From contig JAHEBY010000070.1 of the NCBI GenBank assembly GCA_024642025.1, forward strand, positions 1 through 9,633: DNA of 9,633 nucleotides. The letters are read 5' to 3'. A model generated the notes under the pieces. That model saw only the letters and a list, made by a program, of their open reading frames with translations, did no database searches and was not told where the DNA came from. This document shows positions 1-6,138 of this stretch, one piece after another. Position numbers and translations under genes: made by a program. The stretch is from Comamonadaceae bacterium. GTDB lineage: Bacteria > Pseudomonadota > Gammaproteobacteria > Burkholderiales > Burkholderiaceae_C. Position 1 is the first letter of the stretch. Each line of letters begins with the position of its first letter.

Positions 1-1019
1 GGCGCGGGCGCGTGAGCGAACGGGTGCACACGATGGCCACTCTGCTGGTAGCGCTGGGCACCACCGCATCGGCCTTCTGGATTCTGGCGCTCAACTCGTG
101 GATGCACACGCCCGCCGGCTTTGAAATGATCAACGGCCAGGCGCACGTGACGAGTTGGTTCGAGGTGATTTTCAACCCCTCGTTTCCGTACCGTATGACG
201 CACATGCTGCTGGCCTCGGGCCTCACAGTTGCTTTTTTGCTGGCCGGCATCAGCGCCTATCGCTGGCTCAAAAAGGACCGCGGCGAAGATGTGCTGGCCA
301 CGCTGAAAGTGGGCATGTATGTGGCTGCCGCGCTAATACCCGTGCAAATCGTGGTGGGTGACCTGCATGGCTTGAACACGCTGGAGCACCAGCCGGCCAA
401 GATTGCCGCCATGGAGGGCCTGTGGGAAACCCAGCGCGGTGCTCCGGCCGTGGTGTTCGCGCTGCCGGACAAGTCCACGCATTCCAACCGGTTTGAAATC
501 GCCATCCCCAAACTGGCCTCGCTGTATCTCACACATAGCCTGGACGGCGAAATCAAAGGCATCGACGCATTTGGCGACCAGCACCCGCCGGTTGCGCCCA
601 TTTTCTGGTCGTTCCGGATCATGGTGGGCATCGGCATGCTGATGCTGGCCGTGAGCTGGTTCACCAGCTGGCAATTGCGGCGCAACGCTCAGCGGCGCAA
701 CGACGACATGTTGCACCCCTGGCTGGTGCGCCTTCTCGTCGGCATGACGTTTTCGGGCTGGGCGGCGCTGGTGGCAGGCTGGTATACGACAGAGGTTGGC
801 CGCCAGCCCTGGCTGGTGCAGGGCGTGCTGACCACGGCCCAAGCCGCCTCAGCTGTTCCGGCGGGCAATATTGCGCTCACGCTGGCCCTGTATCTGACGC
901 TCTATGCCGCGCTGCTGGTGGCCTACATCAAAGTGGTGTTTTATCTGGCGGGCAAACCTGCCAAGGCCCAACAGCCGCTGTCAACCGACCCGCGCGAAGC
1001 TGGAGCCCAACATGCTTGA
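1..1019 (+). CDS. cydA: Cytochrome bd quinol oxidase subunit I (CydA/CioA type), 5'-truncated by window
   Basis: Catalytic haem-bearing subunit of the inner-membrane bd-type terminal oxidase, which oxidises quinol and reduces O2 to water. The reading frame is already open at base 3 and upstream residues fit the family, so the GTG at 12 is an internal codon and the true N-terminus (with the haem-ligand His near residue 19 in E. coli) lies outside. Numbering from that GTG: His64 in RMTHMLLASG matches E. coli His186; Lys130 and Glu135 in AKIAAMEGLWETQ match the quinol-site Lys252/Glu257; Met204 in FWSFRIMVG matches Met393; Glu261 in TTEVGRQPW matches Glu445. The distance from Lys130 to Met204 is 74 residues, against 141 in E. 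coli, so the C-terminal part of the Q-loop is missing: this is the short-Q-loop (CioA-like) subfamily. Several hydrophobic helices are visible. The stop codon overlaps the cydB start by 8 nt, implying translational coupling. Family assignment is very secure; cyanide insensitivity is only inferred from the subfamily. Confidence 0.96.
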   Translation, partial: RGRVSERVHTMATLLVALGTTASAFWILALNSWMHTPAGFEMINGQAHVTSWFEVIFNPSFPYRMTHMLLASGLTVAFLLAGISAYRWLKKDRGEDVLATLKVGMYVAAALIPVQIVVGDLHGLNTLEHQPAKIAAMEGLWETQRGAPAVVFALPDKSTHSNRFEIAIPKLASLYLTHSLDGEIKGIDAFGDQHPPVAPIFWSFRIMVGIGMLMLAVSWFTSWQLRRNAQRRNDDMLHPWLVRLLVGMTFSGWAALVAGWYTTEVGRQPWLVQGVLTTAQAASAVPAGNIALTLALYLTLYAALLVAYIKVVFYLAGKPAKAQQPLSTDPREAGAQHA

Positions 1020-2046
1020 CCTCGTGCCCGACCTGACCCAAACCGCCGGCTGGATGCCACTGGTCTTTGCAATTGTGATGGCTCTGGCCATGTTGGCCTA
1101 CGTGGTGCTGGACGGCTACGACTTGGGCGTTGGCGTGCTGCTGCGCCGCGCCGACTCCGAGCTGCAAAAAGACACCATGATCGCCAGCATTGGTCCGTTT
1201 TGGGACGCCAACGAAACCTGGCTGGTGCTGGGCGTCGGCGTGCTGCTGGTGGGGTTTCCGATGGCGCACGGCGTCATACTGGGCGCGCTGTATCTGCCCG
1301 TTGCGCTGATGCTCATTGCGCTGACGCTGCGCGGCGTGGCGTTTGACTTTCGCGTCAAGGCCCGTGCGGTGCACAAGCCGCTGTGGGACCGCGCGTTTTA
1401 CGCGGGTTCAACGTTGGCCGGCTGGTCGCAGGGCTACATGCTGGGCGGGCTGATCACCGGGTTCAAGGACGACGTCTGGAACCACCTGTTCAGCGCGCTG
1501 ATTGGTTTTTGCCTGCTGGCCGCTTACACGCTCCTGGGCGCGGGCTGGCTCATCATGAAAACCGAGGGCGAGCTGCAGCTCAAAGCTGTGCGCTGGGGCA
1601 AAGCCAGTTTGGGACTGACCGCGCTGGGCGTGCTGGTTATTTCCATTGCGACGCCGCTGGTAAGCCAACGTATCTTTGACAAATGGTTCAGCTTTCCCAA
1701 TGTGTTCATGCTGCTGCCCATTCCGGCCATGACGCTGGTGCTGTTTGTGGTGATGGCGCGCAGCTTCAAGCGCCTGCCGGTTCGGCTCGGTCTGGGCAAC
1801 CAATATGGCGCGGGCGTGCCGTTTGCCTGCACCCTGGGCATCTTTCTGCTGGCCTTCTATGGTCTGGCATACAGCCTGTTTCCGTGGCTGGTGATCGACA
1901 AAATCACCCTCTGGCAAGCCGCCAGTTCAACCGAAGCGCTGACCGTGATTTTTTACGGCGTGGTGGTGGTGCTGCCAGTCATCATTGGCTACACGGTGTT
2001 TGCCTACCGCGTGTTCTGGGGCAAGTCCAGCGCGCTGAATTACTGA
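1012..2046 (+). CDS. cydB: Cytochrome bd quinol oxidase subunit II (CydB/CioB type)
   Basis: Second integral-membrane subunit of the bd oxidase, pairing with CydA. It has 344 residues from the ATG at 1012, usual for the CioB type. That start was chosen because the protein then begins MLDLVPDLTQ just ahead of the first helix, and because it overlaps the cydA stop by 8 nt. The open frame extends upstream, but only as out-of-frame cydA sequence. Diagnostic motifs: LDGYDLGVG (residues 33-41) in the first helix, PFWDANETWLV (62-72), RGVAFDFR (107-114), and a C-terminal helix ending YRVFWGK. About eight hydrophobic segments are visible. The upstream Shine-Dalgarno is weak (TGGAG at 1001-1005), consistent with reinitiation after cydA. 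No CydX-like or DUF2474-like single-helix subunit gene follows within the next 270 bases, whereas many cyd/cio operons carry one. Confidence 0.96.
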   Translation: MLDLVPDLTQTAGWMPLVFAIVMALAMLAYVVLDGYDLGVGVLLRRADSELQKDTMIASIGPFWDANETWLVLGVGVLLVGFPMAHGVILGALYLPVALMLIALTLRGVAFDFRVKARAVHKPLWDRAFYAGSTLAGWSQGYMLGGLITGFKDDVWNHLFSALIGFCLLAAYTLLGAGWLIMKTEGELQLKAVRWGKASLGLTALGVLVISIATPLVSQRIFDKWFSFPNVFMLLPIPAMTLVLFVVMARSFKRLPVRLGLGNQYGAGVPFACTLGIFLLAFYGLAYSLFPWLVIDKITLWQAASSTEALTVIFYGVVVVLPVIIGYTVFAYRVFWGKSSALNY

Positions 2047-2157
2047 AGAGCAAGCCGGCCTACGCGAAATCCCCGGCGACACGCTGGACCTGCCGCTATT
2101 GCTGCGCAATGACGTAACGGCGACTTCTTTAACTGCCCAACTCGCTGACTCGAACCC

Positions 2158-2185
2158 GCCGCCTCCTCCAATTGCAGGAGGCGGC
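2158..2185 (+). terminator. GC-rich hairpin downstream of cydB, possible terminator
   Basis: A perfect 10-bp inverted repeat (GCCGCCTCCT at 2158-2167, AGGAGGCGGC at 2176-2185) closes an 8-nt loop. It lies 112 nt after the cydB stop and 135 nt before the next gene. No T-run follows the 3' arm, so it is not a canonical intrinsic terminator. It could be a 3'-end stabiliser or a Rho-dependent end. The hairpin is seen directly; the function is inferred. Confidence 0.4.
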
Positions 2186-2306
2186 CGGCGGCTCTCACGT
2201 TCCTGTGGCATTACGTCACCTCAATACCATGCATTTCTCACCCCTGTAACAGCGCCATGCGCAGCAAGATGCATGCTGCAGTGGATGTTTTGAAGCTGCG
2301 TCAAGC

Positions 2307-2313
2307 AGGAGGG
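2307..2313 (+). promoter_or_regulatory. Strong Shine-Dalgarno that decides the start of the exported Cys-rich protein
   Basis: AGGAGGG sits 1 nt before an ATG at 2315 and 7 nt before a second in-frame ATG at 2321. Normal spacing is about 5-9 nt, so 2321 is the likely start, giving 267 residues rather than 269. Confidence 0.7.
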
Positions 2314-2320
2314 AATGATC

Positions 2321-3124
2321 ATGAAATACAGTCGCTCTAACAAGAGTTTTTTGATGCGCTGGTCTGCAGCGCTGTCTTTGTGTGTCTGGCTCGGTGTGGT
2401 GATTGGGTTCAGTACGCTGGATGTGGCCTACGCGCAAACGCCGAAACCCGCGAAGCAGATGAAGACCGGGTATCAATATGCGGCCAAGGTGGTTTGCTCA
2501 TTGCTGCTGCCTCAGCAGGATGGTTCGCTGGCGCGCGGCACGTACCGCACGCTGGTGAACATCCACAACCCAACCAACCAGGACATTTCCATTGCCGCCA
2601 AAGTGGCATTGGCGTCCGGGTTTGGCACCGATCCAGGCCCCTTTGGTGTGACCCCGTTCAAGGAGGCCAAACTGTCACCCGATGGTGCCACCAGTTTGAG
2701 CTGCTTTGATGTGGCCGGATTTTTCTGCCCGATCAACAACATATGCGTTGACTTTGCTTTTCTGGAGGGATTTGTGGTGATCAAAAGCCCGGTGCCGCTC
2801 GACGTGGTGAGCGTCTACACCGCACGCCACACTGATGGCGAGGTTGAAACCATCGACGTGGAGACTGTGGCACCGCGCCTGATCAAGGAAACCGTGGCTG
2901 TAGGGTATGGCACTGCGCCACCGGCCGAAATGAAACATATGGACTACCCGCCCAAAGACAGTCCAGCCTATGGCAAATCACCGCCCAAACAAATGTGTGG
3001 CGGCATTGCCAGCATTGCCTGCCAGGGCGGCAAGGTATGCGTGGACGACCCCTCAGACACCTGCGACCCCACTAAAGGTGGCGCAGATTGTCCGGGCATC
3101 TGCGTTACGCCGGCATCAAAGTAG
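2321..3124 (+). CDS. Exported cysteine-rich protein of unknown function
   Basis: Function not known. From the ATG at 2321 the protein has 267 residues. The N-terminus is a clear Sec signal peptide: a basic start (MKYSRSNKSFLMR), a hydrophobic core and a cleavage site after AYA at about residue 38, ahead of QTPKP. The mature part has two sections. The first, roughly residues 50-190, is predicted beta-rich (YAAKVVCSLL, TYRTLVNIHNP, FLEGFVVIKSP, LDVVSVYTA, ETIDVETVAPR) and holds four Cys. A Pro/Lys-rich linker follows. The C-terminal module, about 40 residues from 226, carries six Cys with GG and DP spacers (CGGIASIAC, CVDDPSDTC, GGADCPGIC). The mature chain has ten Cys, an even number that suggests disulphides in the periplasm or outside the cell. 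I recall similar CGGIA...CDP..GGADC tails in uncharacterised bacterial proteins but cannot name a family. It stands alone on its strand, with its own strong ribosome site, and converges on the importer operon. Confidence 0.85.
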   Translation: MKYSRSNKSFLMRWSAALSLCVWLGVVIGFSTLDVAYAQTPKPAKQMKTGYQYAAKVVCSLLLPQQDGSLARGTYRTLVNIHNPTNQDISIAAKVALASGFGTDPGPFGVTPFKEAKLSPDGATSLSCFDVAGFFCPINNICVDFAFLEGFVVIKSPVPLDVVSVYTARHTDGEVETIDVETVAPRLIKETVAVGYGTAPPAEMKHMDYPPKDSPAYGKSPPKQMCGGIASIACQGGKVCVDDPSDTCDPTKGGADCPGICVTPASK

Positions 3125-3130
3125 CGACAC

Positions 3131-3156
3131 AAGGGCCAAACTTAACTTTTGCCCTT
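3131..3156 (+). terminator. Hairpin after the Cys-rich protein gene, possible terminator
   Basis: AAGGGCCAAA (3131-3140) and TTTTGCCCTT (3147-3156) pair over 9 of 10 positions around a 6-nt loop, starting 7 nt after the stop codon. The nearest T-run on this strand (six T at 3181-3186) is about 25 nt further on, so an intrinsic terminator is possible but not canonical. It lies between convergent genes and could also serve the opposite strand. Confidence 0.45.
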
Positions 3157-3171
3157 ACAAAATATGTGCGG

Positions 3172-3191
3172 GTAGCTATATTTTTTGTAGC
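3172..3191. repeat. AT-rich GCTA...TAGC element in convergent intergenic region
   Basis: GTAGC (3172-3176) and GTAGC (3187-3191) flank an AT core with six T. The same stretch can be read as the inverted pair GCTA (3175-3178) and TAGC (3188-3191). From memory, related GCTA-N-TAGC motifs recur between genes in Comamonadaceae genomes. Only one copy is visible here, so calling it a dispersed repeat is an inference. Confidence 0.3.
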
Positions 3192-3212
3192 CGACGGTGA
3201 GATGATCTGATC

Positions 3213-3226
3213 AGCCGACGTCGGCT
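3213..3226. repeat. Perfect 14-bp palindrome overlapping the permease stop codon
   Basis: AGCCGACGTCGGCT is its own reverse complement. Its last base is the final base of the permease stop codon on the minus strand. The half AGCCGACG also occurs as a direct copy at 3189-3196, so a larger hairpin between 3189-3196 and 3219-3226 can form instead. An 8-bp palindrome, CTGATCAG, lies at 3207-3214. It could be a transcript-end structure for the importer operon or a protein-binding site; no T-run follows on the minus strand. Confidence 0.55.
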
Positions 3227-4119
3227 CAAAGCGCTTCCTGAAGCGGCGCCGGGCGCCACTTGGCCAGCCGGTTTTCAATCAGCGTCATGATGTATTCGGC
3301 GGCCAGCGCCACCACCATGATGATCACGATGGCGCCATACATGCCCGCCGCATCAAACGAACCCTTGGCGACATTGATGAGCAGTCCGATACCGTAGCGG
3401 GCGCCTACAAACTCACCCACAATCGCGCCAACAATCGCAAAGCCAAAGCTCACGTGCAGAGACGCAAAAATCCAGCTCATGGCAGACGGAATCACCACCG
3501 AGCGCGTCAGCTGCCAGCCTTTGGCACCCAGAATCTGGGCGTTGGCCAGCAAGTTGCGGTCTGCCTCCACCACGCCCTGAAACGCGTTGGAGAACACCAC
3601 AAAAAACACCATCACAAAAGACAAGGCCACTTTGGACGTGAGCCCCAGGCCAAAGATCATGATGAAAATTGGAGCCAGCACCACGCGGGGCACCGAATTG
3701 ATGACCTTGATATAGATTGAAAACACATCGGCCAGCATTTTGTTGCGCCCCAGCGCGATGCCGGCCACGATGCCCGCGATGGAGCCTGAAAAGAAGCCCA
3801 GCAGGGATTCCTCCATCGTCACCCACAAGTGGTACCAAAGTGAGCCTTCGGAGGTGCCCTCCACCACCCACTCTTTCAGGCGCAAGGCAATGGCCACCGG
3901 GCTCGAAAAGAAAAACGGATCAATCCATTTGGCGCGAACGCCCAGCTCCCAGCCGCCGAGGAACACCGCCAGAATCGCCCAGCGCCAAAAGTAAACTGTG
4001 GCGGTGCGTTTGCCGGCGGCTTTGGCAGCCGCCGCTTCAATTTCAGCATCCGACGTGCCGGGCTGAAAAACCGCCGCTGCGGGCGCTGTGGGCAGATTGG
4101 AAAGTGTGGCTTCAGTCAT
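3226..4119 (-). CDS. ABC transporter permease, NitT/TauT (SsuC/TauC-like) family
   Basis: Inner-membrane channel subunit of an ABC importer; two copies would pair with the ATPase encoded just upstream. It has 297 residues, slightly above the usual ~250-280 because of an Ala-rich, non-membrane N-terminal tail (about residues 1-40). Hydrophobic helices are visible around 45-62, 100-124, 145-180, 215-238 and 260-282. The cytoplasmic EAA coupling loop is clear at about 185-211 (EADRNLLANAQILGAKGWQL followed by VIP), and the upstream PRVVLAPIFIMIFGLG stretch is typical of SsuC/TauC relatives. Start at 4119: GAGGA lies 6 nt before the ATG. The gene starts 12 nt after the ATPase stop, so the two are cotranscribed. 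Known relatives carry taurine, alkanesulfonates, nitrate, pyrimidine precursors or aromatic acids; the substrate here cannot be told from the permease. Confidence 0.93.
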   Translation of the reverse strand: MTEATLSNLPTAPAAAVFQPGTSDAEIEAAAAKAAGKRTATVYFWRWAILAVFLGGWELGVRAKWIDPFFFSSPVAIALRLKEWVVEGTSEGSLWYHLWVTMEESLLGFFSGSIAGIVAGIALGRNKMLADVFSIYIKVINSVPRVVLAPIFIMIFGLGLTSKVALSFVMVFFVVFSNAFQGVVEADRNLLANAQILGAKGWQLTRSVVIPSAMSWIFASLHVSFGFAIVGAIVGEFVGARYGIGLLINVAKGSFDAAGMYGAIVIIMVVALAAEYIMTLIENRLAKWRPAPLQEAL

Positions 4120-4131
4120 GTCAATTCCTCG

Positions 4132-4953
4132 TCAGGCCACCAGGGCTTCTTCGCGGGCAGCGCCCCGTTGCACTTCATCGCGCAGGTCATCCCAGATGGT
4201 TCGCGCAATGTCGATAAATTTCGCGTCGTAGCGGATTTCGCTGACGACTCGTGGGCGCGCAAGGTCAATCGGGTAGACCGATTTCACGGTGGCAGGGCCC
4301 GATGTCAGCACAAACACCCGGTCCGCCAGTGCAATCGCCTCCTCCAGGTCATGGGTGACAAAAACCACAGAAGCCCTGGCCTGCGACCACAGATTCAGAA
4401 GCTCTTCGTGCATCATCACGCGGGTCTGCACATCCAGCGCTGAAAACGGTTCGTCCATCAGCAGGATCTGCGGCTCATTGATAAACGTCTGCGCCAGCGA
4501 CACGCGTTTGCGCATACCGCCCGACAGCTGGTGGGGATATTTGCTCTCATGCCCTGCAAGGTGCACCCGTGCCAGCCACTCGCGCGCCTTGGCATACGCC
4601 TCGTCTTTTGGCATGCCGCGAAAGACCGGGCCGGCGACCACGTTGTCGATCACGCTGCGCCAGGGGAAGAGCGCATCGGTCTGAAACACAAAGCCGATGC
4701 GGGGGTCAATGCCCGCCACCGGCGCACCCATCACCCGCACCTCACCGGCAGACGGCTTGGCCAGGCCGGTAACCAGGTTCAACGTGGTCGACTTTCCGCA
4801 CCCCGTGGGGCCCACCACCGCAACAAACTCCCCCTGTGCCACGCTCATGTTGAAGTCGCGTAGCGCCGTCATGGACTTTCCGTCTGGCGTGATAAAGCGC
4901 CGGCTGACGTTGATCAGCTCAATGGCGGGCGGGCGGTTGGCGGGTTGCTGCAT
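4132..4953 (-). CDS. ABC transporter ATP-binding protein, NitT/TauT (SsuB/TauB-like) family
   Basis: Cytoplasmic ATPase that powers the importer. All nucleotide-binding motifs are intact: Walker A GPTGCGKST (48-56), Q-loop VFQTD (89-93), signature LSGGMRKR (143-150), Walker B ILLMDEPFSALD (163-174) and switch His201 in FVTHD. The 273 residues and the FQTDALFPWRSV segment are typical of the SsuB/TauB/NrtD group. A C-terminal extension (about 225-273) follows the core domain; it shows no recognisable regulatory fold. The start at 4953 gives the expected lead-in before IELINVSRRF. There is no good Shine-Dalgarno ahead of it: the 47-nt gap after the binding-protein gene (4954-5000) is C-rich on the coding strand. 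Initiation may therefore depend on the upstream gene. No terminator is visible in that gap, so one operon is likely. Confidence 0.94.
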   Translation of the reverse strand: MQQPANRPPAIELINVSRRFITPDGKSMTALRDFNMSVAQGEFVAVVGPTGCGKSTTLNLVTGLAKPSAGEVRVMGAPVAGIDPRIGFVFQTDALFPWRSVIDNVVAGPVFRGMPKDEAYAKAREWLARVHLAGHESKYPHQLSGGMRKRVSLAQTFINEPQILLMDEPFSALDVQTRVMMHEELLNLWSQARASVVFVTHDLEEAIALADRVFVLTSGPATVKSVYPIDLARPRVVSEIRYDAKFIDIARTIWDDLRDEVQRGAAREEALVA

Positions 4954-5000
4954 GGGCTTTTCGGAGTGCGGGGGGTGCGAGGAGTGTGGGGTTGTGGAAT

Positions 5001-6011
5001 TTACTTGGCGTTCTTCACGAACTCGGTCGTGAAGGTCTTGGACAAGTCCACCGTTTTGCCCTTGACGTTTTTTGAGAAAGCCGACAACACGGCCAGCACC
5101 GTTTCGGGGCCACCGGCAGGCATCACGCCGTCTGGCGTGAACATGCCTTTGCCGTCAGCCAGCGCCTTGACATAGCCTTCCTTGTCGCCCACGTAGAAGT
5201 CCTTGGGCATCTTGTCGGCAATCTCCGCTGCGGTGTGCGTGTCGATGTACTTCAGCGTTTTGACAAACGCGTTGGCCAGCTTTTGCACAGTTGGCTTGTT
5301 TTTCTCCACCCAGTCGGTTGGCATGTAGAGCGACGCCGCCGGATAGGTGCCGCCCAGTGCTGCCTTGGTTTTCTCGATGGAGCGCATGTCGATCAACACA
5401 CGGGCATCGCCCGTCTTGAGCAGGCGCGAGATGGTGGGCTCGGTGGTCATACCCGCCTGAATCTTGTCTTGCGTCATCGCAGCGATGAAGGTGGTGCCTG
5501 CACCGACGGGCACCGAGGTGAACTCACCCAGTGGCACACCGGCTTTGACCATCAGGTATTGCGTCAGAAAATTGGTGGATGAACCCAGGCCGGTTACGCC
5601 CAGACTCTTGCCGCGCAGGTCGGCCATGGACTTGACTTCCGGATGGGTGTTGGAGATGAGCTCCACTTCACCCGGAGCCTGGCTGAACTGCACCACCGAT
5701 TCGACGAATTTGCCTTTGGTCTGCAAATCCACGCAATGGTCATAAAACCCGACCACGCCCTGCACCGCGCCCGCCAGCATTTCGTTTTCGGCATCGACGC
5801 CAGCGCCTTCGTTCAGAAGCTCCACATCCAGCCCTTCGGCTTTGAAGTAGCCCAGGCTCTCAGCCAATTTGGCCGGCAGGTAGATGTGCTTTTCGTAACC
5901 ACCCACCATGATGCTGACCTTGTTGTCGGCCATGGCACCGGCGCATCCGGCTGCCAGCGCGAGAACGCTCACGGCTTTGGCAAGTTGGGTTGAAGTAAAT
6001 CTGGATTTCAT
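5001..6011 (-). CDS. ABC transporter substrate-binding protein, NitT/TauT (NMT1-like) family
   Basis: Periplasmic receptor that hands ligand to the permease. It has 336 residues. The signal peptide has a basic start (MKSRFTSTQLAK), a hydrophobic core and probable cleavage after AMA at residue 28. Cys23 follows AAG, but the lipobox -3 position is Ala rather than Leu, so a lipoprotein is less likely. The mature start VSIMVGGYEKHIYLPAKLAE...LGYFKAEGLDVELL is the classic NMT1/SsuA opening; GEVELI, LRGKSLGVTGLGSSTNF and VPVGAGTTFIAAM follow in the usual order of a two-lobed type II binding fold. First gene of the importer operon; AGGAG lies 5 nt before the ATG. The divergent neighbour is a TctD-like regulator, which suggests ligand-dependent control. 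The ligand is unknown. A carboxylate is plausible from the TctE-type sensor, and phthalate importers of this family exist in Burkholderia, but sulfonates, nitrate or a thiamine or pyrimidine precursor cannot be excluded. Confidence 0.93.
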   Translation of the reverse strand: MKSRFTSTQLAKAVSVLALAAGCAGAMADNKVSIMVGGYEKHIYLPAKLAESLGYFKAEGLDVELLNEGAGVDAENEMLAGAVQGVVGFYDHCVDLQTKGKFVESVVQFSQAPGEVELISNTHPEVKSMADLRGKSLGVTGLGSSTNFLTQYLMVKAGVPLGEFTSVPVGAGTTFIAAMTQDKIQAGMTTEPTISRLLKTGDARVLIDMRSIEKTKAALGGTYPAASLYMPTDWVEKNKPTVQKLANAFVKTLKYIDTHTAAEIADKMPKDFYVGDKEGYVKALADGKGMFTPDGVMPAGGPETVLAVLSAFSKNVKGKTVDLSKTFTTEFVKNAK

Positions 6012-6039
6012 GAAAGCTCCTGAGTTGTTTGAGGAGCGA

Positions 6040-6045
6040 ACGATA
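6040..6045 (-). promoter_or_regulatory. Candidate -10 element of the importer operon
   Basis: On the minus strand these bases read TATCGT, 4 of 6 matches to TATAAT. The gap to the tandem 11-bp repeat (6055-6076) is 9 nt. That is close to the spacing of promoters where an OmpR/PhoB-class activator takes the place of the -35 element. No recognisable -35 hexamer is present. This is positional inference only. Confidence 0.35.
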
Positions 6046-6054
6046 CGGGGGATG

Positions 6055-6076
6055 CGCTTTCAGTTCGCTTTCAGTT
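6055..6076. promoter_or_regulatory. Tandem 11-bp repeat, likely response-regulator operator
   Basis: CGCTTTCAGTT occurs twice in perfect tandem (6055-6065 and 6066-6076), one helical turn apart, in the 127-bp divergent region between the importer operon and the response regulator. OmpR/PhoB-family regulators bind as head-to-tail dimers on direct repeats with 11-bp period, so this is the natural site for the neighbouring TctD-like protein. A further TCAGTT lies at 6104-6109, 33 bp (three repeat units) from the one at 6071-6076. The repeats are seen directly; binding is inferred. Confidence 0.6.
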
Positions 6077-6127
6077 CACCACACCTAGGGAAAGTACCTA
6101 AGGTCAGTTTCAACCCCGTGCCAGCAC

Positions 6128-6133
6128 TATGAT
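6128..6133 (+). promoter_or_regulatory. Candidate -10 of the response regulator gene, possible leaderless start
   Basis: TATGAT matches five of six positions of TATAAT and ends only 5 nt before the regulator ATG, so transcription would begin at or next to the A of the start codon. No Shine-Dalgarno is visible in the 20 nt before that ATG. A leaderless message would explain both facts. The third TCAGTT half-site (6104-6109) falls at the -35 position for this element. Experimental start-site data are lacking. Confidence 0.4.
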
Positions 6134-6138
6134 TTGCC

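Noticed and set aside
12..14. GTG at 12 as the start of cydA
   Set aside because: The frame is open upstream to the window edge, and the visible sequence begins in the middle of the family, so this is an internal codon.
1408..1917. Long minus-strand open frame (169 codons) inside cydB
   Set aside because: It is rich in Gln, His and Arg, as expected from the antisense of a high-GC gene, and cydB is certain on the other strand. Similar shadows occur opposite cydA, the kinase and the regulator.
2146..2160. GGTTCGAGTC-like string on the minus strand resembling a tRNA T-loop
   Set aside because: The flanking bases do not form a T-stem and no anticodon or acceptor arms are present.
2099..2293. 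64-codon open frame after cydB with a possible TTG start
   Set aside because: It runs through the GC hairpin (a proline run, then glycines) and has no ribosome site and no membrane helix, so it is not a CydX-like subunit.
5943..5945. Cys23 of the substrate-binding protein as a lipoprotein anchor
   Set aside because: The residues before it are Ala-Ala-Gly with Leu at -4 rather than -3. The AMA cleavage site at residue 28 fits a soluble periplasmic protein better.
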